A stretch of DNA of 64,000 nucleotides from Bin95 sp965220855 (GTDB lineage: Bacteria > Pseudomonadota > Alphaproteobacteria > Bin95): NCBI GenBank assembly GCA_965220855.1, contig CBDCQY010000001.1, positions 62,001 to 126,000 of the forward strand. Direction: 5' to 3'. Of the stretch, positions 47,402 through 56,013 are shown one piece after another. Every line of letters starts with the position of its first letter. The first letter of the stretch is position 1. The notes below the pieces were generated by a model. It saw only the letters and a list, made by a program, of their open reading frames with translations, made no database searches and had not been told where the DNA came from. Made by a program: the position numbers and the translations under genes.

Positions 47402-47481
47402 CCGGCCCGGTTCGGGGCCTCCACCGACTTTGCAACTGCGTCGCGCAACGCCTTGTATCCGGTTCCGCCCGTTGCTACGGT
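47402..47481 (+). promoter_or_regulatory. Conserved upstream region of autotransporter B
   Basis: 80 bases nearly identical to 21781-21860. Possible TTGCAA / TGTATC promoter boxes spaced by 18 bases in both copies. A shared regulatory region for the two adhesin genes. Confidence 0.5.
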
Positions 47482-47518
47482 TTGCGCGCTGAGGCGATCA
47501 GGAAGGGGTCTTCGCGCC

Positions 47519-50500
47519 ATGACCATCACAGCTTCTCGCCCGACCTGCCGCACCGTCGGCCCCGCTATCGGTGGCATTTCCGCCTTCGCCTCTCTGCGGA
47601 CGGCCGCCCGGCGGTTGGCTGCGGCGCTGCCGGTCCGGTGTTCACTATTTACCCCCCCCCCCCGCGCTCGCAGGGGAGCAATGCCCCATCCCCGCATTTG
47701 GCCCAACCGCTCGGCAAGCGGCGCTGCCCTGCTGCTGGGCGCAGCTCTCTTGTTCGGTGGCGCCCAGGCCGCTAAGGCGGACTTGACCCTCACCTTCTCC
47801 GACGACGGTACGAACTCCACCATCACCGCCAGTGGCAGCCTGAACTTGACGCATTGCCAAAATAGGCGGAATAATTTAGGAAAGTCGGATTATAGACGGA
47901 GAATGTGGATGAACAACGATAGTTTGGGTTTCCTGGTTGGTAATTCTACAAGTGATGAATTTTATACATATTGCAACTACACGGGCGGTGCACGGACCAT
48001 TGACGGAGCCGACAGCTACACGGGCAGAAAAGATACTTTCACAAATAGATTCAAACTTGGACAGTACGTTGCAGGTTTTTCTATACAAGTTGAAAACGTT
48101 GACAACGGAACTTTGCATGTGAATTCCACATCGAGTAGCACCTACAATCCCGACGGTAAGACAATCACCTTTCCCGGAACATTGTTATCGGTGCTGCGAG
48201 ATAACGATTTCAAGATGTCGATTACCATCGACAGCAGCCAGAAAGTTATATTTACGACGGTGAACCCCTCGCCGCGGCCAATCGCGCCAGCCGGCCTGAA
48301 GGCCACTCCGGGCGACACCGAAGTGACGCTGGAGTGGACGAACCCGAACAACGACACCATCACGAGGTATCAGTACCAACAGAAGGCAGGCGACGGAAGC
48401 TACGGGAACTGGATGAACATCGGCGAAAGCGGTGCATCCACCGTCAGCCACACCGTCTCCGACCTGACCAACGGCACTGCATACGCCTTCAAGATTCGAG
48501 CGATAGGGAGGGGCGGCGACGGCGCCGAATCGAACCAGGCCACGGCAACGCCCAATGTGGCGCCCGCCATGCCCGTGTTGGGCGAGCCGCAGCCGGGCAA
48601 TGCGGAGGTCAAGCTGGTCTGGACCTACACGGCAAACACCGCCGAGGTCGCCAATTGGCAATACCGACGGAAGGAAAACGGCACCACCGTATGGGGCGCT
48701 TGGACGGACATCAACGGCAGCAACAAGGACACCAAGGAGTACACCGTCACCAGCCTCCAGAACAACACGACCTATGATTTTCAGGTGCGCGCCAGGACGA
48801 ACGGCGGCGTGGCCGGCCCGCCGAGCGGCGCCCGGTTCGCGACGCCGGCGGGGCCGCCGGTGGCGGCGACGGCGCTGACCGCGACGGCGGGCGGCAGGCG
48901 AGCGACGCTGACGTGGACGCTTGAGCCGGGCGACCCCAGCATCGAGATTTGGCAATATCAGGCGGTTCGGGGTGAGTTCACGAACGAATTCGGCTTCGGA
49001 AGCGCCACGTGGAGACCAATGACCGGCACCGATGCGACGACGCGTAGCCATACGGTGAGCAATCTCGAAAGCGAGGTCACCTACAGCTTCCGCATCCGCG
49101 CCGTCGGCTATGGCGGCAACGGAGCCGCATCGGACATCGCGACGGCAACGCCGGAGCGGGATACGGCGCCAAGCTTCGGCGGCGCGGCCATTGCGGACCG
49201 AAGCTGGTCGCTGGACAGGGCCATCCGCGCGCTGCAACTGCCGGCGGCGAGCAGCGGCAATGGCGCGCTGAGCTATACGCTCACGCCCGATCTTCCCGCC
49301 GGGCTGAGCTTCGACGCCTCGACGCGGCAGATTGTCGGCGCGCCGACGGCGATACAGCCGGCCGCGACCTACAGCTGGAAGGCGGCGGATGAGGACGGTG
49401 ACGAAGCGACGCTGACCTTCACCATCGCGGTGGAGGCGGACGTGGCGCCGGGTTTCGGCGATGCGGCCATTGCCGACCGAAGCTGGTCGCAGGGCAGGGC
49501 CATCCGCGCGCTGCAACTGCCGGCGGCGAGCGGCGGCAATGGGGCGCTGAGCTATACGCTCACGCCCGATCTTCCCGCCGGGCTGAGCTTCGACGCCTCG
49601 ACGCGGCAGATCGCCGGCGCGCCGACGACGCTACAGTCGGCGGCGTCCTATACATACAGGGTGGCGGACCAGGATAATGACGAAGCGACGCTGACCTTCA
49701 CCATCGCGGTGGAGGCGGACATGGCGCCGGGTTTCGGCGATGCGGCGATCGCCGACCGGGTTTACGCGCAGAACGCGGCGATCGACGCGCTGCAACTTCC
49801 CCGGGCCACGGGCGGCAACGGGGCGCTGAGCTACTCGATTTCACCCGATCTTCCCGTCGGGCTGAGCTTCGACGCGTCCATGCGGCAGATCGCCGGCGCG
49901 CCGACGACGCTACAGTCGGCGGCGTCCTATACATACAGGGTGGCGGACCGGGACAATGACGAAGCGACGCTGACCTTCACCATCGCGGTGGAGGCGGATA
50001 CGGCGCCGAGTTTCGGCGACGCGGCCATTGCCGACCAGAGTTACGCGCTGGATCGGACGATCGGCGTGCTGCAATTGCCGGCGGCGAGCGGGGGCAATGG
50101 CGCGCTGAGCTACACGCTCACGCCCGAACTGCCGGACGGGCTGAGCCTTGACGCCTCGACGCGGCAAATCACCGGCGCGCCGACGGCGCTGCAGGAGGCC
50201 CTGACCTACAGTTGGCGGGCGGTGGACGCGGACTTCAACAGGTCGGGGTCGGATGCGGCCACGCTGTCCTTCACCATTGAAGTGACGACGGCGGAAATGG
50301 AGCGGCGGGCGCTGAAGCACATGCTGGCGGCGACGGCGCGGGCGACGCTCGCCGGCGCGGTCGATGTTATCGGACAGCGTTTCGATGCGGCGCCGGGCGG
50401 GCCGGGCCTGTCATTGGCCGGTCGTCGGATCGGCGGCGCGCCGCCGGTCGTCGATCGCTATCGCCGGGACCGTTGGGACCGGCTGGGCCGCCGGGACGAC

Positions 50501-51685
50501 CGGGCGACGCCGATGGGCTATTCCATGGACGGGTCGTCCCTGTTGCGCGACAGCGCCTTCACCCTGCCGCTGGCGGCGTCGGGCGCGGCTCCGGGCGGTC
50601 CCGGCTGGACGGTGTGGGGCCGGGGCGACTGGCGGGGCTTCGAGGGCCGCAAGGATGGTGGCAGCTGGGACGGCGAGCAGCGGACGGGCTGGCTGGGCGT
50701 GGATGCGCGCCTGGACGGGGGGCTGACGGCCGGTCTGGCGCTCTCGCAGGGCAAGAGCGAAGCGGATTACCGGCTTGACGAGTCCGGGGGCCGTCTGGAG
50801 ACCTCTCTGACGACGGTGTGGCCCTATGTGCAGGTGACGACCGGCAATGGCGGCGCGCTGCGCGCGGTGCTGGGCCGGGGCGCGGGCGAGGCGACGCATC
50901 GGGCGTCGGAGGGCGATGGGGAGCAGGCGGACCTGTCGTTGCTGGCGGGTTCGGTGAGCGGCCGTCTGCCGGTGGCCCGGCGGGGTGGCTTCTCCTGGTC
51001 GGCGTTTGGCGGTGTGAGCCTGGCGCGGATCGAGACGGAGGGTTCGTCGGCGACATCGATCGGCGATCTGAAGGCGACGAACTGGCGTCTGAGAGGCGGC
51101 GCGGAAGCGTCGCATGACGGCATTGCGCTTTCGTCCGGGTCTGGCTGGCTGCTTCAGCCGCGCGGCGCGCTGGCGGTTCGCAAGGACAGCGGCGACGGTG
51201 TGACCGGGATCGGCATGGAGTTGAGCGGCGGCGCGCGTCTGGCGTCTGCGGGCGGACGCTTCGGTCTCGATGCGTCCAGCCACTGGCTGGCGCTGCACTC
51301 CGCCGACGGGATGCGGGAATGGGGCGCGAGCCTGGAGGCGCGGCTCGCGCCGTCCGCCGACGGGCGCGGCCTGTCGCTCGCCCTCGGCCCGGCCTGGGGG
51401 CCGCAGCAGGCGGGCGCGCTCGCACGCGAGCGCCTCTTCGACGAGGAGCGGGGCGACGGTGCGGGCCTCTCCATGGCGGCGCGCACCGGCTATGGCTTTG
51501 CGACCGCCGGCGGGCTGCTGACGCCGTTTGCGGAACTGGCCCTCAGCGGTGAGCCGCGCACGCAGCACTACCGCACGGGCGTCGGCTTCGCCCGGGGTGG
51601 CATCGACGCCGCGCTGACGGCCGGCCACCGCGCCGGCGGAGATCCCGACACCCGCATCGGCATGGACCTGCGGCTGAACTTCTGA
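47519..51685 (+). CDS. Autotransporter adhesin copy B, phase-variable, in frame in this sequence
   Basis: 1388 residues from ATG 47519, in frame through a 12-C tract (47652-47663). An alternative ATG at 47681, just past the tract, has AGGGGA upstream and begins a typical signal peptide (ASGAALLLGAALLFGGAQAA), so the tract may lie in a leader instead. The passenger then has an N-terminal unique region, three fibronectin type III domains (e.g. APAGLKATPGDTEVTLEW), and four 93-residue putative Ig-like (He_PIG) repeats (49160-50275). The C-terminal ~400 residues hold the linker and beta-barrel, ending MDLRLNF. Expected to be a surface adhesin. The barrel is closely similar to copy A. Confidence 0.88.
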   Translation: MTITASRPTCRTVGPAIGGISAFASLRTAARRLAAALPVRCSLFTPPPRARRGAMPHPRIWPNRSASGAALLLGAALLFGGAQAAKADLTLTFSDDGTNSTITASGSLNLTHCQNRRNNLGKSDYRRRMWMNNDSLGFLVGNSTSDEFYTYCNYTGGARTIDGADSYTGRKDTFTNRFKLGQYVAGFSIQVENVDNGTLHVNSTSSSTYNPDGKTITFPGTLLSVLRDNDFKMSITIDSSQKVIFTTVNPSPRPIAPAGLKATPGDTEVTLEWTNPNNDTITRYQYQQKAGDGSYGNWMNIGESGASTVSHTVSDLTNGTAYAFKIRAIGRGGDGAESNQATATPNVAPAMPVLGEPQPGNAEVKLVWTYTANTAEVANWQYRRKENGTTVWGAWTDINGSNKDTKEYTVTSLQNNTTYDFQVRARTNGGVAGPPSGARFATPAGPPVAATALTATAGGRRATLTWTLEPGDPSIEIWQYQAVRGEFTNEFGFGSATWRPMTGTDATTRSHTVSNLESEVTYSFRIRAVGYGGNGAASDIATATPERDTAPSFGGAAIADRSWSLDRAIRALQLPAASSGNGALSYTLTPDLPAGLSFDASTRQIVGAPTAIQPAATYSWKAADEDGDEATLTFTIAVEADVAPGFGDAAIADRSWSQGRAIRALQLPAASGGNGALSYTLTPDLPAGLSFDASTRQIAGAPTTLQSAASYTYRVADQDNDEATLTFTIAVEADMAPGFGDAAIADRVYAQNAAIDALQLPRATGGNGALSYSISPDLPVGLSFDASMRQIAGAPTTLQSAASYTYRVADRDNDEATLTFTIAVEADTAPSFGDAAIADQSYALDRTIGVLQLPAASGGNGALSYTLTPELPDGLSLDASTRQITGAPTALQEALTYSWRAVDADFNRSGSDAATLSFTIEVTTAEMERRALKHMLAATARATLAGAVDVIGQRFDAAPGGPGLSLAGRRIGGAPPVVDRYRRDRWDRLGRRDDRATPMGYSMDGSSLLRDSAFTLPLAASGAAPGGPGWTVWGRGDWRGFEGRKDGGSWDGEQRTGWLGVDARLDGGLTAGLALSQGKSEADYRLDESGGRLETSLTTVWPYVQVTTGNGGALRAVLGRGAGEATHRASEGDGEQADLSLLAGSVSGRLPVARRGGFSWSAFGGVSLARIETEGSSATSIGDLKATNWRLRGGAEASHDGIALSSGSGWLLQPRGALAVRKDSGDGVTGIGMELSGGARLASAGGRFGLDASSHWLALHSADGMREWGASLEARLAPSADGRGLSLALGPAWGPQQAGALARERLFDEERGDGAGLSMAARTGYGFATAGGLLTPFAELALSGEPRTQHYRTGVGFARGGIDAALTAGHRAGGDPDTRIGMDLRLNF
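47652..47663 (+). repeat. Poly-C tract (12 C) controlling autotransporter B
   Basis: Homopolymer of 12 C at the same place as the 11-C tract of copy A. Here the upstream ATG frame stays in register with the autotransporter frame. Confidence 0.85.
49160..50275 (+). repeat. Four tandem 279-bp Ig-like repeats in autotransporter B
   Basis: Units start at 49160, 49439, 49718 and 49997, exactly 279 bp apart. Each encodes the pattern AP.FG.AAIAD, LQLPAA or PRATGGNGALSY, PDLPAGLSFDASTRQI. Units 2 and 3 share long identical DNA blocks, indicating recent duplication or gene conversion. Copy A has none. Confidence 0.92.
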
Positions 51686-52188
51686 CGGCTCCCGTCCCCC
51701 CGCCTGCCTGCTGCGCAGCCGGCCCGCCGTCGGCGGTGCTCGCCCGCGCCGCACGAACCCTTGCCATGCGATCGCAGCTGACGCGCTGACCGCTGCCGGA
51801 TAGGGCGCGCGGCACCCGCCGCACTCTACGACCACCTGCTGTCGGCGCGCTGACCGCTGCCGGATAGAGCGCACGGCGCGCGGCGCACTCCGCCGTCCCG
51901 AGCTGCCCGGCCGCATCGGCATCGCTGTCGCGCCACAACGCGCGCCGCGACGAGCGGCTTGCGCGAGTGCCTCGACGATCCGAAGCCTCCTCGACCGCTC
52001 CACCGTCACCGACGGGGCGTGCGCCACGTTCGGCAGCCGGGGGGCCTCCTGTCTCGCGCCGTCCGCCCCGATCCCCGTTGCCTCGCTCCCCGGAGGGGGA
52101 GTTTCGCGCGTGCCGGGCAAGCGCCCTGGAGGCGGGAGGGAGGGTCTCTCTCGCACCGGGCGCGGCAACCGCGAAGGAGGCAGCGCCC
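51686..52188. other. Decayed stretch between autotransporter B and the small ssb-upstream gene
   Basis: About 500 bases. Contains dispersed repeat copy 3 (51702-51759) and a short tandem duplication of gcgctgaccgctgccggata at 51783 and 51847 (64 bases apart). The rest resembles, with gaps, the stretch 25550-25690 of module A. No SRAP or SLOG gene is present, unlike module A. Confidence 0.55.
51702..51759. repeat. Dispersed ~55-bp repeat, copy 3
   Basis: Same unit as 24441-24494 and 25485-25542. Begins 17 bases after the stop of autotransporter B. Confidence 0.7.
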
Positions 52189-52344
52189 ATGTTCGGCATC
52201 GACACCGACCACGACCCGATCGACCCGTCCGCCACAGAACTGCTCGAAGCCCTCGGCCTCGACGCCCATGCCGTGCGCGAGACGCTCGCCGACGACCTCG
52301 CCCGGCGCTGCCCCGACCGCGCCGTCATGGCGGACGGGAGGTAG
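52189..52344 (+). CDS. Small conserved protein upstream of ssb (module B)
   Basis: 51 residues, ATG 52189 behind AAGGAGG. Core LLEALGLDAHAVRETLADDL then ARRCPDRAV matches the module A product at 26415-26609, which is longer by a short C-terminal tail. Conserved position directly upstream of ssb in both modules. Confidence 0.7.
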   Translation: MFGIDTDHDPIDPSATELLEALGLDAHAVRETLADDLARRCPDRAVMADGR

Positions 52345-52440
52345 AGGAGAGCTTGAAGAAAGCGAGCGGATGAGGGGCCGGAGAGAGATTCCGGTTCCTC
52401 TCCGTTCGCCAACCCATCGTCATCGACCAGGAGACAGACC

Positions 52441-52875
52441 ATGGCATTCGGACTCAACCGGGCCGAACTCATCGGGCGCATCGGCGCCGACGTCACCGTG
52501 AACAACCTCGTCTCGGGCGGGCGCGTCGCCAACTTCAGCGTCGCCACCGACGAGAGCTATCTCGACCGCAACTCCGGCGAGCGGGTGGACCGCACCGAGT
52601 GGCACCGCATCGTCACCTTCCAGGACGGTCTGGTGGACATGCTGAGCAAGAACGCGCGGAAGGGCCGCCTGGTCTATGTCGCGGGCAAGCTACAGACGCG
52701 GCGCTGGAAGCGCGACGGCGAGGATGCGGACCGCTTCTCGACCGAGATCCTTCTGGTTCCCGGCGGGCGCGTGCAGTTCCTCGACAAGGCGAACGGCGCC
52801 GCGCCGCCGGCGCCCGATGCCGGGACCGCCGCCCCGGCGCCTGCAGAGGCTGCCGACGACGACCTGCCGTTCTGA
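52441..52875 (+). CDS. ssb: Single-stranded DNA-binding protein (module B)
   Basis: 144 residues; paralogue of the protein at 26716-27180. OB-fold with NRAELIGRIGADVTVNNLVS, GRVANFSVATDESYL and TEWHRIVTFQDGL; linker rich in Ala/Pro; acidic tip DDDLPF. The two proteins are close over the fold and differ in the linker, as paralogues do. AGGAGACAGACC precedes the ATG. Two ssb genes within 26 kb is strong evidence for a module duplication or two related elements side by side. Confidence 0.96.
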   Translation: MAFGLNRAELIGRIGADVTVNNLVSGGRVANFSVATDESYLDRNSGERVDRTEWHRIVTFQDGLVDMLSKNARKGRLVYVAGKLQTRRWKRDGEDADRFSTEILLVPGGRVQFLDKANGAAPPAPDAGTAAPAPAEAADDDLPF

Positions 52876-52896
52876 GGCCGTCGCAATCCCCCACCC

Positions 52897-52936
52897 ATCG
52901 GGCCGGCGCCGCGCGCGTCGGCCCGATCTTCCTTTC
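52897..52936 (+). terminator. Terminator-like hairpin after ssb (module B)
   Basis: atcgggcc / ggcccgat stem around a GC-rich loop, then cttccttt. Confidence 0.55.
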
Positions 52937-52955
52937 GCCAGGCTGGAGCATCCCG

Positions 52956-53183
52956 ATGAGCGAGATCGCCTTCGAGCGCATCACCCCGACCGAGTCCCGC
53001 ATCCGTGACGCCGACGGCGCCTGTGTGGGCGGCGTCCATGCCCAGGACGACATCCTGAAGCCCGGACGGCGGGTCTATCTGATCCATCTCGACGAGGACC
53101 CCAGGGGCTGGATCGCTGTGCACGACCGCGCCCGCATCCGCGAGGTCGCCGTGCAGCGCCTGCGGACGCATCCGTTCCGATGA
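52956..53183 (+). CDS. Small conserved protein (module B copy)
   Basis: 75 residues; ATG 52956. Shares LIHLDEDPRGWIAVHDRARI and the terminal THPF with the product at 29146-29385, while the N-terminal 40 residues differ more. Both precede the structured element and a DUF2493 gene. Confidence 0.72.
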   Translation: MSEIAFERITPTESRIRDADGACVGGVHAQDDILKPGRRVYLIHLDEDPRGWIAVHDRARIREVAVQRLRTHPFR

Positions 53184-53279
53184 ATGCGCGGCGGCACGGC
53201 CCGCGCTTCATCCCGAAGGCCGTGCAGGGCTGCACCGCAGAAGGGGTGCGTGCAGGTGGAGAGAAACGCTCTCTCCTCT

Positions 53280-53527
53280 GTCTGTCTCATCGTGCCACAC
53301 GTGCTCACTACGCCAACCCCTTCGGGGTCCTCCACTCCGCTTGCGCTCCGTTCCGGCCGGGACTCGCAATGAAACGGCGCTGGCGCGCCTAGGCCCGGCG
53401 CGGCGCGCGACCGTGGCTCCGCGCTCGCTGCGCTCGCTTGTGCGCCCGCACCACTCGCGCACCGCGCCGGGCCATTCATTCCGGCCCCGGTGGCTCCGCT
53501 CCGCGCGCGTGTCCCAATGAGACAGAC
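53280..53527 (+). ncRNA. Candidate structured RNA upstream of the DUF2493 gene (copy B)
   Basis: Closed by an 11-bp stem gtctgtctcat / atgagacagac (53280-53290, 53517-53527) with no sequence similarity to the closing stem of copy A. Inner ACACG/CGTGT helix (53297-53301, 53508-53512) and a 19-position helix (53392-53410 with 53455-53473) with one C-A mismatch. The interior (from tgctcac to the ccggtggctccg block) is nearly identical to copy A. Retained pairing despite changed sequence argues for selection on structure. Ends 64 bases before the DUF2493 start. Confidence 0.65.
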
Positions 53528-53591
53528 GCCGGAGCGAGCACCGCACCGGTCAACGGGCCGCAAGGCCTCCAACGCAAGCGAGGAGTTCATC

Positions 53592-54509
53592 ATGTACGAC
53601 ATCGACACCCACCGGGCGCTGTCCGTCACCGCCACTGTCTGCGAACAGGCCGCCCTCTTCGGCGCAACCCCGGAGCGCGACGAGCACGACCCCCGCGAGG
53701 TCTGGGATCGCGACGAAGCCATCGCCGCCAGCAGCGAAGCCTTCCGCATCATGGCCGAGGGCGTCGCCCCCGACGGCTTCCAGCTCGCCGACGAGCGCGA
53801 GCATCTGCTCTGGGGCATCGTCAATGCCTTCGACGCCCAGCTCCGCAGGCTCGACCGCAGCATCGACCGCCTCACGCCCGAGATGCGCGACCTCGAACGC
53901 GCCCAGGACGGCACGGAGGTCAAAGCGCGCGAGCTGGAGCTGCTCACCGACCGGGCGCAGAACCTCGGCGATCGCCGCGACGCCTTCGAGCGGATGCGCG
54001 ACGCGCTGGCCGAGCAATACCGCAGCGTCACCCGCGAGGTCTGGCGGCCCCGGCGCGGCAGCCACACCAGCCAGACCGGCAGGCTCACCTCGGCGGCCAT
54101 CGACGCCCGCGACTTCCAGCGCGCCCGCAAGGATCGCGAGACGCGGGCGCACCTGCCCGAGGGCACCCTGGTCGCCATCGCCGGCGGCAAGCAGGTCGGC
54201 GACGCGGGCGCGGTGTTCGCACGGCTCGACCGCGTCCGCGCCAAATATCCCGACATGGTGCTGGTGCATGGCGGCGGACCCGGCGTCGAGAGGCTCGCGG
54301 CGCAGTGGGCCGAGCAGCGCGGCGTGCACCAGGTCGTCTGCAAGCCGGACTGGAACGCCCACGGCCGCGCCGCCCCCTTCCGCCGCAACGACGAACTGCT
54401 GAACCTGCTGCCGAAGGGCGTCATCGCCTTCCCCGGCTCCGGCATCACCGACAATCTCGTCGAGAAGGCCGTGCAGCTCGGCATCCCCGTGCACAAGGTC
54501 GCCGCCTGA
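53592..54509 (+). CDS. DUF2493 (SLOG-fold) protein, module B
   Basis: 305 residues; paralogue of 29783-30703 along the entire length (both have VTATVCEQAAL, ATPERDE, RRGSHTSQTG, VLVHGGGPGVE, VIAFPGSGITDNLV). AGGAG precedes the ATG at 53592. The domain order is the same: helical N-terminus, then a nucleotide-binding SLOG-like C-terminus. Conservation of both the gene and its upstream structured element in the two modules suggests that the element regulates this gene. Confidence 0.88.
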   Translation: MYDIDTHRALSVTATVCEQAALFGATPERDEHDPREVWDRDEAIAASSEAFRIMAEGVAPDGFQLADEREHLLWGIVNAFDAQLRRLDRSIDRLTPEMRDLERAQDGTEVKARELELLTDRAQNLGDRRDAFERMRDALAEQYRSVTREVWRPRRGSHTSQTGRLTSAAIDARDFQRARKDRETRAHLPEGTLVAIAGGKQVGDAGAVFARLDRVRAKYPDMVLVHGGGPGVERLAAQWAEQRGVHQVVCKPDWNAHGRAAPFRRNDELLNLLPKGVIAFPGSGITDNLVEKAVQLGIPVHKVAA

Positions 54510-54521
54510 CCGCAGCACCGC

Positions 54522-54552
54522 AACGGGCCGCGTCGCTCCGGCGCGGCCCGTT
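54522..54552 (+). terminator. Terminator-like hairpin after DUF2493 (module B)
   Basis: aacgggccgcg / cgcggcccgtt perfect 11-bp stem, 9-base loop. Confidence 0.65.
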
Positions 54553-54676
54553 CATTCCCGTCATCACGGTCCGGCGCAGCGGCGCAGGCAGCGCTGCACC
54601 GCCATCCCCGCACTGCCTGCCGCACGTCCTCCGACACTCGCCCCGGCACCGCCGCGGGCGCCCGCGCGAGTGCGAC

Positions 54677-54852
54677 TGCGGGAACGTGTGCGCCATCCAC
54701 GGATGCGCTCGCGGTAACGTGTGCAAGGAGCAACAACGCCATGATCGACACCGCCTTCATCGCCTATAGGTGCGTTGCGGTAACGTGTGCGCGGCGGCAT
54801 TCTGTTCTGCGGAACATGTGCAACCGCGCGAGTGCGCTGAGGGAACATGCGC
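54677..54852 (+). repeat. Iteron-like array: five copies of a ~15-bp motif
   Basis: Consensus tgcggtaacgtgtgc, at 54677-54691, 54710-54724, 54776-54790, 54808-54821 and 54838-54852. Start-to-start distances are 33, 66, 32 and 30 bases, i.e. about three helical turns or a multiple, all on the same strand. This suggests cooperative binding of a protein to one face of the DNA, as at plasmid origins or operator arrays. Confidence 0.65.
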
Positions 54853-55240
54853 GGCTTCCGCTGCGCCATGTGTGACGGACGTGGCCGCCGCCTTGCATCG
54901 CGCGCCGCGTTTTGTTACCTCAGGGCAAGGACGACGGCGCGGAACGCGTTCGGTGATCGCAGCCCGGTCGTCCCGCTCAATCGCCGCGACGGCTCCAAAC
55001 CCTTGCGGCGCCGGCGTTTCAAGCCGGTCACGGTGTGCAGGCCAACCTCGACCATTCGACCCCCGTCGGGGTCGTAGGCCTTACACCCCACGCATCAAGA
55101 TGCAGGTGTACTTCATGCGCGCGCTTGGCGTGCACTTTCGCGCTTTTTCAACGACTTGCGACGACGTGAAGTTGATGGACCGAGTGTATGCTCTCGGTGT
55201 TACCTTGCAATCCCTTGTATTCCAAACACTTACAGGATGC

Positions 55241-55302
55241 CGTATGCTGACAGCATACGGCGAATTCAGGGCCAGTTCCAACCGTATGCGGATGGCATAC
55301 GT
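55241..55302. promoter_or_regulatory. Two palindromic operator candidates before the ribbon-helix-helix gene
   Basis: ccgtatgct-gac-agcatacgg (55241-55261) and cgtatgc-ggatg-gcatacg (55284-55302) share the half-site cgtatgc and are about 42 bases apart, ~95 bases before the gene. They are likely autoregulatory sites for the DNA-binding protein encoded next. Confidence 0.6.
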
Positions 55303-55396
55303 CGGAAACAGCGCCCGCGGAGACGTAGAGCCCGACGGCAGGCGACGCCAGCGCCGGCCTTCGGGCTCAGAAACATGACTTTTCGGGGACAACACC

Positions 55397-55792
55397 ATGG
55401 CAAAAAATGATTCTGGCGCCACAGATGCCGGCGAGACCGGCGACCAAAAGCAGGCCGAGCCGCGCACACCGCGCTCGATTCGGTTCTCGGATTCCGAGTG
55501 GGGGCGCATCGAGCACGAAGCCAAAATGCGCGGAATGGCGGCTGCCGAACTGGTCCGCTATGCAGCAGTGAGCCTTGCCGCCGGCGATTCCAGCGCCAAT
55601 CCCGTGTCCTTCCCGCCCGAGATCGCTGCCCAGATCGAGCGCATCTACCGGGGTGTCTATCTCCTCTCGACGCTGAAACGGGACGAAATGCTTCGCGCGG
55701 GAGAGCAGGAGACGCTGGAGCGGATCGCCAAGGCTGCTCGAAAATCTCAGACTGCTATTAAAACCCCCTCTACGTCCCGACAAGCGCATTGA
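55397..55792 (+). CDS. Ribbon-helix-helix / MobC-like DNA-binding protein
   Basis: 131 residues. After a polar N-terminus comes RSIRFSDSEWGRIEHEAKMR followed by GMAAAELVRYAAV: a beta strand and two helices as in CopG/MobC-type proteins. The C-terminal half is helical. MobC-like proteins assist relaxases at oriT; the two upstream palindromes and the repeat array would fit. The stop overlaps the start of the next, truncated gene (TGATG), suggesting that a cotranscribed partner, possibly the relaxase, has been lost. MobC versus plain repressor is not settled. Confidence 0.65.
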   Translation: MAKNDSGATDAGETGDQKQAEPRTPRSIRFSDSEWGRIEHEAKMRGMAAAELVRYAAVSLAAGDSSANPVSFPPEIAAQIERIYRGVYLLSTLKRDEMLRAGEQETLERIAKAARKSQTAIKTPSTSRQAH

Positions 55793-56013
55793 TGGCCAAG
55801 CCCGCCCCCAACAAGAGAGTTCCGCACTACTTGGGTAATGGCGTCTATCGACGAGCTTCGGCGAGCAGGTCGATAAACGTGAGTATCCGAGTTCCCAGCT
55901 TACCCGCTACGCACAAAAAGGCTCCTCATGCCGAGGCGTCGAGGTACAATGCTACATTGTCTCGAATAGATTGTAGATCGGGGTGGTTGGCTACGGCTGA
56001 GATGAGCAGATAG
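55792..56013 (+). pseudogene. Truncated gene coupled to the ribbon-helix-helix gene
   Basis: 73 residues beginning MAKPAPNKRVPHYLGNGVY. Start overlaps the preceding stop, a sign of a genuine operon partner. The frame ends inside sequence antisense to the ATPase gene that finishes at 55926, so only the first ~40 residues are probably native. I read it as the 5' stump of a gene cut by insertion of the methyltransferase cassette. Identity unknown. Confidence 0.55.

Larger units (their letters stand above)
54553..55396. other. Non-coding control region
   Basis: About 840 bases without a credible gene. It holds the five-copy repeat array (54677-54852) and two palindromes (55241-55302) in front of the ribbon-helix-helix gene. 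GC falls in the right half (55080-55300), as in replication or transfer control regions. I see no DnaA box or relaxase nick site that I would defend. Confidence 0.55.
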
